A stretch of 10,501 nucleotides of DNA, from the NCBI GenBank assembly GCA_002328865.1, contig DCWO01000124.1, positions 19,142 to 29,642 on the forward strand, read 5' to 3'. The notes under the pieces were generated by a model, which had not been told where the DNA came from, ran no database searches, and saw only the letters and a program-made list of their open reading frames with translations. This document shows positions 1-6,665 of the stretch, piece after piece. Origin of the DNA: Dehalococcoidia bacterium UBA2160. GTDB taxonomy: Bacteria > Chloroflexota > Dehalococcoidia > Lucifugimonadales > UBA1123. Position numbers and translations under genes: made by a program. Numbering within the stretch: the first letter of the stretch is position 1; each line of letters starts with the position of its first letter.

Positions 1-339
1 GCTCAGGGCCTCGGATGACTTGAGCGTGGCCCAAGCGAAGATGTCGAAGGACCCGGTGGTAACCGAGACCCACGTGACTTCGTCCATCGTGGCAAGCTCG
101 TCGGCAACGGCGTCGACTTTGTCGGCATCGACTTGGAGGCCGATTATCACCTGCGACTGATACCCCATGCGAACGGCATCGGGCACCGCGACGACTTTGA
201 TGAACTTGTCGGCCATAAGCCTCTTGAGCCTTCGGCGGACCGTCTCTTCGCTCACGCCAACTTGCCTGGCGATGCCGGCGTTTGTGGCGGTGCCGTCTTC
301 CTGTAGATGGGTAATTATTCTAACATCAAGTTGGTCCAT
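1..339 (-). CDS. Lrp/AsnC family transcriptional regulator (3' end beyond window)
   Basis: A 113-codon amino-terminal part of a leucine-responsive/AsnC-type DNA-binding regulator; the gene runs off the left edge. It opens MDQLDVRIITHLQEDG, then a winged-helix DNA-binding region (about residues 18-50, with NAGIARQVGVSEETVRRRLK as the helix-turn-helix) and a linker. From residue 62 the RAM effector-binding domain begins (QVIIGLQVDADKVDAVADEL, then VTWVSVTTGSFDIFAWA). These proteins usually form octamers that bind amino acids or other small ligands and control nearby genes. The ATG is supported by GAGGG (347-351 on the opposite strand) seven bases upstream, and by a strong promoter at 374-403. 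The gene is divergent from the SRPBCC/activator block but separated from it by 750 bp, so control of that block is only a guess. The family is certain; the ligand and targets are unknown. Confidence 0.92.
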   Translation of the reverse strand, partial: MDQLDVRIITHLQEDGTATNAGIARQVGVSEETVRRRLKRLMADKFIKVVAVPDAVRMGYQSQVIIGLQVDADKVDAVADELATMDEVTWVSVTTGSFDIFAWATLKSSEALS

Positions 340-373
340 CGAATATCCCTCGATTCTTAAGTGATTCAGCCAC

Positions 374-403
374 ACTATATCGGATTGTTACGAATTCTGT
401 CAA
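374..403 (-). promoter_or_regulatory. Sigma-70-type promoter of the Lrp/AsnC gene
   Basis: Read on the minus strand, TTGACA (398-403, perfect -35) is followed after 18 bases by TATAGT (374-379, one mismatch from the -10 consensus). A start site near position 367 would leave a leader of about 27 bases before the ATG at 339, with the ribosome site inside it. The flanking DNA is AT-rich. This is the clearest promoter in the window. Confidence 0.72.
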
Positions 404-1078
404 CGAAACGCGAAAGACTCGTTTTGTCGGTGCTGTTGCGATCTGGGCACATCCACACAATCGTTCCAGATTAACGCGATCAACCCCGTCATATCCGAGA
501 ATTACCGCTCATTCAGCATACCAAAACCGATGCGGTTCCTCAAACGTTCAGCACGCACAAAACTCTCATCCATACCATTTTCATACCCAACGCCAACAAA
601 CGCCCGTCTTCGGTCCGTCGCGCGATTGGCAATGTCTATATTGAATGGAACCACACTGAATTGCTGAGCGACCCTGGGAGGGCTTGCCGCTTCGACGAAC
701 ATGAACATGTCTTGGTGCGGCTCTCTCTCAACATGGAACAACGCCGCATTCCCAAACTGTGTCGTCATGTCGTCAAGACCCTCAGTCCGGACACCGATAG
801 TTAAAGACGGGTCAACTCACCACAACTGAAAGATGTCATGCTTCCTCTTCGCCGTCCAAGCTTTGACTAACCCTTAATGATATCATGAAGTTCGACCAAG
901 TCGAAGCGATTTTCGAGCACAATTCAACACGGACGACTAACGCATTGGGTAGAATCGCACATTTGCTCATAGCGCTCGCCGCTCGCCTGTCAACCGACCC
1001 AACACGCACGATCGACGCTCACCGGTCTCAGGTGGAAACGAGGGCACGGAAGTAATACACTTGTCACAGCAAAATTCA
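404..1078. other. Long, AT-richer intergenic stretch
   Basis: No confident gene lies between the Lrp promoter and the ribosome site of the SRPBCC gene. The stretch is visibly poorer in G+C than the rest of the window. Only short frames occur: a minus-strand one at 502-768 (listed separately), a minus-strand 44-codon frame at 836-970 and a plus-strand 56-codon frame at 885-1055, the last two without good ribosome sites. The pattern fits decayed coding sequence or a long regulatory spacer. I see no tRNA, no tandem repeat and no clear plus-strand promoter for the gene at 1092. Confidence 0.5.
502..768 (-). CDS. Possible small hypothetical protein or gene remnant
   Basis: An 88-codon frame starting MTTQFGNAALFHVERE and ending FGMLNER. 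The frame stays open upstream of the ATG to a TGA near 817-819, so the apparent start may be arbitrary. First codon positions are rich in G, as in real genes, and the sequence is not compositionally odd. However, there is no convincing ribosome site, the third positions are less GC-rich than in neighbouring genes, and the opposite strand is also open over much of the same stretch. I do not recognise the protein: no signal peptide, membrane segment or known motif is visible. It may be a short real gene, the tail of a decayed larger gene, or chance. Confidence 0.28.
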   Translation of the reverse strand: MTTQFGNAALFHVEREPHQDMFMFVEAASPPRVAQQFSVVPFNIDIANRATDRRRAFVGVGYENGMDESFVRAERLRNRIGFGMLNER

Positions 1079-1091
1079 GAGGGAACAGTCG

Positions 1092-1532
1092 TTGAGAGTT
1101 GAACTCGAGATAACAATCGATCGTCCGGTGGACGTAGTGCTGGATTTCATAACGGATATCTCGAAGTTCACTCAGTGGGCCGAGAACGCGGTGGAAGCGG
1201 TCCAAACCTCGGAAGGTCCTGTCGGCGTCGGCACGACTTGTCGGATCGTAAACCGAGCCATGGGCAAGAGCCTGGAGCACGAGTTCGAGGTAACCGAGTT
1301 CGATCCTGGCAAGCGTTACACCGTCCGCAGCACATCCGGGCCATTTCCAATGATGATGACCTACAACGTGGAGGAAGTCGGACACGGCGCCAAACTCCAC
1401 ACGGTCACAGAGGCCGCGCCAGGCGGGATCATGGCTTTGGCGGCGCCGCTGATGAATGTGAAGATCAAGAAGCAACTCGAGAGCGACCACAAAAACCTGA
1501 AGCGGTTGCTCGAATCGGGACAGGAGGGCTGA
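1092..1532 (+). CDS. SRPBCC (START/polyketide cyclase-like) family protein
   Basis: A 146-residue single-domain protein of the SRPBCC helix-grip fold, which binds hydrophobic ligands in a deep cavity. The typical pattern is present: an opening strand VELEITIDRPVDVVLDFITD (residues 3-22) followed by KFTQWAENA, central strands with GPVGVGTTCRI (42-52) and LEHEFEVTEFDPGKRYTVRS (61-80), and a carboxy-terminal helix of about residues 112-142 (MALAAPLMNVKIKKQLESDHKNLKRLLES is split by a short kink). Length is normal for the family. The start is a TTG at 1092, chosen because GAGGG (1079-1083) lies eight bases upstream and no ATG or GTG is available before the TAA at 1053-1055. The RACo-like gene starts 32 bp downstream, so the two are probably co-transcribed. 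SRPBCC proteins may carry ligands, act as cyclases or be purely structural; the ligand here cannot be read from sequence. Confidence 0.85.
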   Translation: MRVELEITIDRPVDVVLDFITDISKFTQWAENAVEAVQTSEGPVGVGTTCRIVNRAMGKSLEHEFEVTEFDPGKRYTVRSTSGPFPMMMTYNVEEVGHGAKLHTVTEAAPGGIMALAAPLMNVKIKKQLESDHKNLKRLLESGQEG

Positions 1533-1564
1533 CGCCTTGACCTGCAACACGGCAGTCTAGCCCT

Positions 1565-3178
1565 ATGTCGCCGCTGCACCACTCCGGGCAAGAACTGGAG
1601 CTAGCCGCCGGAAAGTCGCTGTTCGACTACGCGGACAATCTCAAGCTGCGCGTCCCGACATCCTGCGCGCGCACCGGTGAGTGTCACGAGTGCATCGTCG
1701 AGATCAAGCGCGGGATGGAAGCCCTCGAGCCGCCTACCGAGTCCGAGCGGTTTTTGCGCGACAACTACCGCCTTGCGTGTCAAGCGCGCATTGTGGACGC
1801 CCAGGCCGACATCGAGTTCGCGGTTCTGCGTCGCCAGCCGCGAATTCTGACCGATTCGATTCGGCGGGAGATCGAACTCGACCCGCACACAACCCGGTCC
1901 GGAGACGACGTTTGCTACGACGGCCAGCGGATCGACGCCTACCGCGGTAAGGTCTACGGCCTCGCGATCGACGCGGGCACCACGACCGTCGTGATGAACA
2001 TGGTCGATCTTGAAAGCGGCGCAATCTTGCACACAGCGTCGTTCGAGAACCCACAGCGCTTCGGCGGCAGCGACATCATGCACCGCATCTCCTACGACGG
2101 CGGAAGCTACAACGGTGAGCTCCGACAGGTGATGCTGTCGTCGATCAACTTCGAGATCGGCGACATGGCCCGCACCCTCGGGTTCCACCGCAGAAACATC
2201 TACGAAGTCGTCATCGTGGGCAACTCCACGATGCGAGACCTTCTGTTCGGTCTCGACGTTCAACCGATCGGCGAGAAACCGTACAGGTCGGTTTCCGAGA
2301 CTGAGTTGCTGAACGGCGAGCGAGATACGACGTCGCTCTCGACCACGGCCCGGGAGATGGAACTGAGGGTGTTTCCCGACGCGCGCGTATACGGCGGTCC
2401 GTTGATCGGATGCCATGTGGGCGCCGACGTCACCGCCGACCTGCTTGCCATCGGCATCGACGAGCAAGAAGACACCGTGATGATGGTCGACGTTGGGACC
2501 AACACCGAGGTCGTCATCGGCAATCGCCATCGGTTGATAGCTGCGTCATGTCCCGCGGGTCCGGCTTTCGAGGGAGGGCAGATCGCTTACGGAATGCCGG
2601 GCTACGACGGCGCAGTGGAATCGGTTCGCATCGACGACGGCTCGGCGACTATCGATACGATCGGCCACGCAGAAGCCCAGGGCATCTGCGGATCGGGACT
2701 GGTGGACCTGCTGGCGGAGCTTCGACGAAACGAGATGATCACCGAACTGGGCGCATTTACAAACGGGCAAAACGAGTTCGTCTTCGCGCCCGAACGGCAG
2801 ATGTCGCTGAGCCGGGCCGATATCAGCTCGCTGGCGCAGGCAAAGTCCGCCAATTACGCCGGGCAGTTCATCCTCTTGCGGGAGTACCAGACGCCCATCG
2901 AACAGGTCTCTCGCCTCTATCTGGCTGGGGGCTTCGCCAACTACATCAACGTCGAGAACGCCCTGGGCATCGGGTTCATCGCGAATTTCCCGCCCGCGAT
3001 CATCTCCAAAGTCGGCAACGCGGCCCTGGAAGGCGCGACGATCATGCTGCTGTCGAAAGCACTCAGGCGGCGAGCCGAGGATCTGGCCCGAGACATCACT
3101 CACGTGGAGCTTGAATCCACTCCCGATTTTTTCGAGATCTTTGTAGAAGGCTGCATGTTCAAGCCAATGGCGATGTAG
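1565..3178 (+). CDS. RACo-like corrinoid activation protein: 2Fe-2S ferredoxin plus ASKHA ATPase (DUF4445 type)
   Basis: A 537-residue protein like the reductive activators of corrinoid (B12-type) methyl-carrier proteins, which use ATP to drive electron transfer to inactive Co(II) and restore Co(I). The amino-terminal 2Fe-2S domain has cysteines 34, 40, 43 and 72 (C-x5-C-x2-C, then a distant C), as in plant-type ferredoxins. After a linker come ASKHA nucleotide-binding motifs: GLAIDAGTTTVV (132-143), EVVIVGNSTM (214-223), MVDVGTNTEVVIGN (307-320), CPAGPAFEGG (329-338), GICGSGLVD (373-381) and LAGGFANYI (453-461). It is shorter than characterised RACo proteins. The ATG has only a weak ribosome site, and the ferredoxin domain begins abruptly at HHSGQELELAAG. 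The frame is open only back to a TGA at 1538-1540, with no other start codon, so a first strand may have been shortened. No corrinoid protein or methyltransferase lies in the window, so the target is unknown. Confidence 0.92.
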   Translation: MSPLHHSGQELELAAGKSLFDYADNLKLRVPTSCARTGECHECIVEIKRGMEALEPPTESERFLRDNYRLACQARIVDAQADIEFAVLRRQPRILTDSIRREIELDPHTTRSGDDVCYDGQRIDAYRGKVYGLAIDAGTTTVVMNMVDLESGAILHTASFENPQRFGGSDIMHRISYDGGSYNGELRQVMLSSINFEIGDMARTLGFHRRNIYEVVIVGNSTMRDLLFGLDVQPIGEKPYRSVSETELLNGERDTTSLSTTAREMELRVFPDARVYGGPLIGCHVGADVTADLLAIGIDEQEDTVMMVDVGTNTEVVIGNRHRLIAASCPAGPAFEGGQIAYGMPGYDGAVESVRIDDGSATIDTIGHAEAQGICGSGLVDLLAELRRNEMITELGAFTNGQNEFVFAPERQMSLSRADISSLAQAKSANYAGQFILLREYQTPIEQVSRLYLAGGFANYINVENALGIGFIANFPPAIISKVGNAALEGATIMLLSKALRRRAEDLARDITHVELESTPDFFEIFVEGCMFKPMAM

Positions 3179-3298
3179 CCGAGAAATAGATCAAGGCCTC
3201 AAAGTGTACATCACCTTGGACTGCGCGTATCTGCACCCCAGCGCTCATCAAGGTCCGCTCTACCGATCGATCACCGTCTTCAGCGCCATTGCTCGAAC

Positions 3299-3304
3299 GA
3301 GGAG
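3299..3304 (+). promoter_or_regulatory. Ribosome binding site that fixes the dehydrogenase start
   Basis: GAGGAG sits seven bases before the ATG at 3312. The same frame is open further upstream (from 3204), but those 36 codons have no ribosome site and do not resemble the dehydrogenase fold, so 3312 is the start. Confidence 0.85.
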
Positions 3305-3311
3305 AGTCAAC

Positions 3312-4325
3312 ATGTCGTTCAAAGTCCTGATCACAGACCACGTCTGGCCGACCACCGAGCCTGAAGAGGCCGTGTTGAGGGACGAGGCGGGCGCCGATGC
3401 CGTCGTTGCCCCGGATGCGAGCGAGGCCACGCTTGTTTCTCTGGCCGCGGACGTCGATGCGATCATGACTTGTTTCGCGCAGGTCACGCCGGCTGTTCTT
3501 CGCGCGGCCAAAAACTGCGTCGCGGTCGGCAGGTTCGGAGTCGGATTCGACAACATCGCGGTCGACACGGCCACCGAGCTCGGCATGGCGGTGACCTACG
3601 TCCCCGACTACTGCGTGGACGAGGTTTCCGACCACGTCATGGCCCTGCTGCTGACCTGGAACCGGCGGGTGGCGTTGCTTGACAACTCGGTCAAGACAAC
3701 CGGGTGGGGCAGCGTTCCACTCACGATGAGGATCATGCGGTTACGGGGCAAGACTCTGGGGATAGTCGGATTCGGCAGGATCGGCAAGTCGGTCTGCGAG
3801 AAGGCTCGGGCGTTCGGACTCGAAGTCCTGACCGCTGATCCATACGTGTCCGACGAGACGGCCGCCGAACATGGCGCGCGCATGGTGGACATGGACACGC
3901 TACTCCGTGAGTCCGAGTTCGTGTCACTACATTCGCCGTTGACTGACGAAACACAGAACCTGATCGGCGCCCGAGAGCTTGAATTGATGAAACCCGACGC
4001 GTTCCTGGTGAACTGCGCCCGCGGACCGCTGATCGACGAGAGCGCCCTTTACGACGGGCTGACGTCAGGTCAAATAGCTGGCGCTGGCCTCGACGTCATG
4101 GTGGACGCGGCGCCGCCTCCCGAGACTCCTCTACTAGGGCTCGACAACATCTTGGTGACGCCCCACACCGCGTTCTTCTCGCAGGAGGCGACCCTCGAAT
4201 TGGAGCAGCGCGCGGCCCGCGAAGTCTGCCGGGTCCTGAATGGGCAGATGCCCGACAACCTCGTCAATCCGGCCGTCCTCACGCATCCGAACCCGAGGCA
4301 TCGCCTGCCGACATCAGGCGCTTAG
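3312..4325 (+). CDS. D-isomer-specific 2-hydroxyacid dehydrogenase (phosphoglycerate dehydrogenase/CtBP-like)
   Basis: A 337-residue NAD-dependent dehydrogenase of the D-2-hydroxyacid family, which interconverts 2-keto acids and D-2-hydroxy acids. The substrate domain carries GRFGVGFDNI (73-82) and the helix CVDEVSDHVMALLL (101-114). The Rossmann domain has GFGRIG (153-158) and Asp176 at the end of strand two, which favours NAD over NADP. NCARGPLID (234-242) supplies the catalytic Arg237 and TPHTAFFS (283-290) the catalytic His285. The third member of the usual triad, a Glu five residues after the Asp of the LDV motif (Asp261), is replaced: residues 261-268 read DVMVDAAP with Ala266 where Glu belongs, and the downstream PLLGLDN aligns without a gap. 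The enzyme may therefore be slow, use Asp265, or have another role. The TPHTAFFS form resembles the C-terminal-binding-protein branch. It follows the RACo-like gene by 133 bp and meets pspA tail to tail. The true substrate is unknown. Confidence 0.92.
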   Translation: MSFKVLITDHVWPTTEPEEAVLRDEAGADAVVAPDASEATLVSLAADVDAIMTCFAQVTPAVLRAAKNCVAVGRFGVGFDNIAVDTATELGMAVTYVPDYCVDEVSDHVMALLLTWNRRVALLDNSVKTTGWGSVPLTMRIMRLRGKTLGIVGFGRIGKSVCEKARAFGLEVLTADPYVSDETAAEHGARMVDMDTLLRESEFVSLHSPLTDETQNLIGARELELMKPDAFLVNCARGPLIDESALYDGLTSGQIAGAGLDVMVDAAPPPETPLLGLDNILVTPHTAFFSQEATLELEQRAAREVCRVLNGQMPDNLVNPAVLTHPNPRHRLPTSGA

Positions 4326-4335
4326 TTGTGGATCG

Positions 4336-5043
4336 CTAAACTCCACCAACCTCGCTCTTCAGCGCTGCGAGGCGCTCCTCTACCGCCACAGTCGATTCGT
4401 CGTCACGGAGCGGTTGCATCAGGGGTTCGCCGTCAATCTCGCCAGGCATGTCCAACACGCCTAGTTGAATCAATTCGTCGATGGCCGACGCCTGGGCTTG
4501 CATTGACTCGGTGCGTTGCTCGGTCAGCTCCAGCGCGGCGCCCAGCCCGGTCAGATCATCGGATACGCCCGTCATGGCCTCTCTGACCCGCACCTGCGCT
4601 TCCGCGGTGTCGTATCGGGCCCGAAGCATGTGTTGCCGGACTTCAAACGCCCCGATCTCGGACTCTAATCGCTCTTTGACCAGGACGATTGCTTGTTCCT
4701 CGTGCTCGAGTTCTCTGACCTGCCCTTCCAAAGTTTGAACCTCCTCGGACGCAACCTGGCGAAGCTGCAATGCCAGTCGCGCCAGGTCTTCCCTGCCGCT
4801 GGTCAGCGCCTGACGCGCCCGTTCCTCCAACTGGGGCAATCTCTCGCGAACTTGTGAAGTCTTGTCCTCCAATTCGGACCGAGACGAAGCGATGTTCTGT
4901 TGAGCTTGCTCCACACGGGCGAGCAGAGCCCGGTGCTGGTGGGACGAGTCTTCCAATACCTGCCGCGGGTCTTCCGCTGGAGCGAACAACGCGCCCAGCC
5001 AGGTCTTCAGCAGCAGCCTGACTCGACGAAGGATGCTGGTCAT
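4336..5043 (-). CDS. pspA: PspA/IM30 (ESCRT-III-like) membrane-stress protein
   Basis: A 235-residue, almost wholly helical, charged coiled-coil protein of the PspA/IM30/Vipp1 family, peripheral membrane proteins that assemble on the inner face of the cytoplasmic membrane and stabilise it under stress. Residues 1-21 form the amphipathic membrane helix (ILRRVRLLLKTWLGALF), followed by the family landmark AEDPRQVLED (23-32). A long helical hairpin runs from about 35 to 150, and a carboxy-terminal helix ends EERLAALKSE (222-231). There are no cysteines. The start at 5043 is set by AGGAGG (5053-5058) nine bases upstream; an ATG closer to that site is followed by only two codons before a stop. It is the last gene of a probable three-gene unit, 95 bp after the second membrane protein, and no pspB, pspC or pspF is nearby. 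The gene ends 10 bp from the convergent dehydrogenase with no obvious terminator. Confidence 0.9.
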   Translation of the reverse strand: MTSILRRVRLLLKTWLGALFAPAEDPRQVLEDSSHQHRALLARVEQAQQNIASSRSELEDKTSQVRERLPQLEERARQALTSGREDLARLALQLRQVASEEVQTLEGQVRELEHEEQAIVLVKERLESEIGAFEVRQHMLRARYDTAEAQVRVREAMTGVSDDLTGLGAALELTEQRTESMQAQASAIDELIQLGVLDMPGEIDGEPLMQPLRDDESTVAVEERLAALKSEVGGV

Positions 5044-5091
5044 CGCCTCATGCCTCCTCTCTAGGCGTGCAAATCAACAACCCTTTCGACC

Positions 5092-5127
5092 GCGGGTCGA
5101 CCGCCTCCGCTGGAGCAGCTGACCCGC
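5092..5127 (-). other. Intercistronic stem-loop upstream of pspA
   Basis: GCGGGTC (5092-5098) pairs perfectly with GACCCGC (5121-5127), and the 22-base interior contains a second small hairpin, CTCC-GCT-GGAG (5105-5115). A competing hairpin, TCGACC-GCG-GGTCGA (5086-5100), overlaps its left arm. It lies between the stop of the membrane-protein gene (5139) and the pspA ribosome site. No T-run follows on the minus strand, so it is not a classical terminator. It could be a processing or attenuation element that sets PspA level relative to the membrane proteins. Confidence 0.45.
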
Positions 5128-5138
5128 ATAGAGGGGCG

Positions 5139-5744
5139 CTAAGCGACCGTCGTCTCGTCTCGGCTGGCGTTTTCTGTGCGGACATTCAACCGAGGGCGAC
5201 CGCTTTCGGTCCGCCAGTAGTATGCCGCTAGTCCGCCCATCGCTCCGAGCGTTATCGCTCTCAGCACCAGCGCCTTGACGTAGGCGACGCTGTTGAGCAT
5301 CTCCGGGTCGGCAAGAATGCACGCGGCCCCGTACGTTGCAACGGTTACGACCGTGAACGGAATCGAGATCTTCGGCGGCATCACGAATGCGAATGCGAGA
5401 ACGACCGGGTAATACAGAATGAAGAATGGACTCGCAAGTCCGTTCTGCTCGGACCAGACCAAAACCAGCGTTGTTATGACCGCCAAGTCCAAAAAGCTCG
5501 TGATCGCCACCAGGGCCGTATTGGCTGGTCGATCGGCAAGCAATCGCCCGTGCAGGTAGAAGTTGATTCCCATGATCGCGACGACGGGTATGACCCCAAG
5601 AACTGCTAGGGATTCCTCTTCCGCCGTCCACAGGATCAGTACGATTCCAGCGGCCACGATGAACCATCTCGCCCAGTTAATGACGACCTGACCGTAGAAG
5701 ATATCTTCCGCTAATTCTCGTTTTGCGAAGTTTGAGTTCTGCAT
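5139..5744 (-). CDS. Six-helix integral membrane protein, paralogue of the upstream gene
   Basis: A 201-residue membrane protein with about six hydrophobic segments (near residues 21-39, 46-66, 78-98, 104-121, 126-145 and 156-177) and a short polar tail. It aligns without gaps over its first half with the neighbour at 5747-6403: YGQVVINWARW (17-27) against QGQLVVIAARW, NFYLHGRLLADRP (61-73) against NFFLQGQFLKKRP, and DLAVI (86-90) against DIAVI. The SPFFILYYPVVLAFAF stretch (105-120) resembles the membrane input domains of many histidine kinases, but no kinase or other catalytic domain follows. The ATG is two bases after the stop of the upstream gene, with AAGGAG (5752-5757) inside that gene's end, so translation is coupled. 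It lies between its paralogue and pspA, suggesting a membrane partner or sensor for PspA. I do not know a named family for it. Confidence 0.85.
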   Translation of the reverse strand: MQNSNFAKRELAEDIFYGQVVINWARWFIVAAGIVLILWTAEEESLAVLGVIPVVAIMGINFYLHGRLLADRPANTALVAITSFLDLAVITTLVLVWSEQNGLASPFFILYYPVVLAFAFVMPPKISIPFTVVTVATYGAACILADPEMLNSVAYVKALVLRAITLGAMGGLAAYYWRTESGRPRLNVRTENASRDETTVA

Positions 5745-5746
5745 CG

Positions 5747-6403
5747 TTAGACTCCTTCCGCCGTCTGGAACAGGATCGACTCCCTGGGCGTCTCTTCATC
5801 GGATTGGCCGTTGATATCGGACCTGCTGTCGACGACCGCTTCAGGCGTAGCGGTTTGGGTCTCTTCGGCCACCCCCCAGCGCTTTTGCTGAACGTTTTGG
5901 TACACGGCGCCGCACATCGCCACGGCAGCCATCATGATCAACCGAGCGACCAACGTGACCTCGTCGCCGGCGGTGATCGTAGCAGTCGATATCAGGCCGT
6001 ACGCGCCCATGGCGGACGCGGCAAAACCTAACGTAACGAAAGGCGGGAACGCCACCGATATCGCCAACAGTGCTGGGAAATAGAAGACGTAGACGTGCGA
6101 TTCAAAGCCGCCTTGGGCCATCACGATCGCCGATATGACAGCGATGTCCGCTGCGCTGGCGCCGTACAGGATGTTCGTCAGCACCGGACGCTTCTTCAGG
6201 AACTGTCCCTGAAGGAAGAAGTTCGAAACCGCAAGACCGAGAATGAGGACGATCTGCACCCGCAGCACGCCCATTCCTTGCGGGTCCCACAAAGCCAGGA
6301 GCAGACCCGCCACCACCAACACCCAGCGAGCGGCAATAACGACCAACTGACCTTGGGCCAGGTCAACCGTACGATTGTGTTCGGGTATGAGATCCTGCAG
6401 CAT
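5747..6403 (-). CDS. Six-helix integral membrane protein, first gene of the pspA unit
   Basis: A 218-residue protein with six predicted hydrophobic segments (about 25-39, 47-66, 78-97, 103-119, 120-140 and 147-168) and a charged, acidic cytoplasmic-looking tail of about 45 residues (EETQTATPEAVVDSRSDING and on). It is a clear paralogue of the next gene, with matching residues at identical positions in the first half. It looks like a free-standing version of a histidine-kinase membrane sensor domain; no catalytic domain is attached. The frame could be extended to 6523, but AAGGAGG (6408-6414) sits just before the ATG at 6403 and the extra 40 residues are arginine-rich and not membrane-like, so 6403 is preferred. 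It heads the unit with its paralogue and pspA. A membrane-stress sensing role is inference from that context only. Confidence 0.83.
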   Translation of the reverse strand: MLQDLIPEHNRTVDLAQGQLVVIAARWVLVVAGLLLALWDPQGMGVLRVQIVLILGLAVSNFFLQGQFLKKRPVLTNILYGASAADIAVISAIVMAQGGFESHVYVFYFPALLAISVAFPPFVTLGFAASAMGAYGLISTATITAGDEVTLVARLIMMAAVAMCGAVYQNVQQKRWGVAEETQTATPEAVVDSRSDINGQSDEETPRESILFQTAEGV

Positions 6404-6524
6404 GACGCCTCCTTTCGCTTGCTCAAGCCTGCACCGACGGGCGCGATGAGGCCTTTCGAGCACCGTATGCCGCGATTGTGGCAGAAGCGAAAGGCGGAGC
6501 ACAGTTGCAGATGACCCAATCATC

Positions 6525-6540
6525 GATGGTACGCACCATC
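6525..6540. repeat. Short perfect inverted repeat, possible operator
   Basis: GATGGT (6525-6530) and ACCATC (6535-6540) are perfect inverted copies around the four bases ACGC. The position, upstream of the first membrane-protein gene of the pspA unit, would suit a dimeric regulator, but a single six-base palindrome can arise by chance. Confidence 0.3.
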
Positions 6541-6615
6541 AATCAGCGCGAGTTGAGGCGCCCCATCGGACCCAGGTGGCATCCGAAACGAACGCGACGC
6601 CAGGCGACGAGCGTC

Positions 6616-6665
6616 AAAAGGAGAACAGTCTCATGGCGGGCTATCTTGGTCTCGGGTCCAGGTGA
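6616..6665 (+). pseudogene. Truncated gene start: strong ribosome site and ten-codon frame
   Basis: On the plus strand, AAAAGGAG (6616-6623) lies nine bases before an ATG at 6633 that opens MAGYLGLGSR and stops at TGA (6663-6665), eight bases before the end of the convergent cyclodeaminase-like gene. The ribosome site is as good as any in the window, yet the frame is too short to be an ordinary gene. It could be the surviving 5' end of a gene cut off by rearrangement, a tiny peptide gene, or chance. I do not recognise the ten residues. Confidence 0.3.

Noticed and set aside
836..1055. Short frames MSKCAILP... (minus, 836-970) and MKFDQVEAIF... (plus, 885-1055)
   Set aside because: They overlap one another on opposite strands, lack ribosome sites and have no recognisable motif.
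990..1550. Minus-strand open frame of 186 codons opposite the SRPBCC gene
   Set aside because: The SRPBCC protein has a recognisable fold pattern and a ribosome site; the antisense translation has neither.
1601..2530. Minus-strand open frame of 309 codons
   Set aside because: It lies wholly inside the RACo-like gene on the opposite strand and shows no family motif; the plus-strand gene has conserved ferredoxin and ATPase motifs.
3204..3311. 36-codon amino-terminal extension of the hydroxyacid dehydrogenase
   Set aside because: It has no ribosome site and no family similarity, while GAGGAG directs the ATG at 3312.
6404..6523. 40-codon extension of the first membrane protein
   Set aside because: It is arginine-rich and unlike the paralogue, and AAGGAGG immediately precedes the ATG at 6403.
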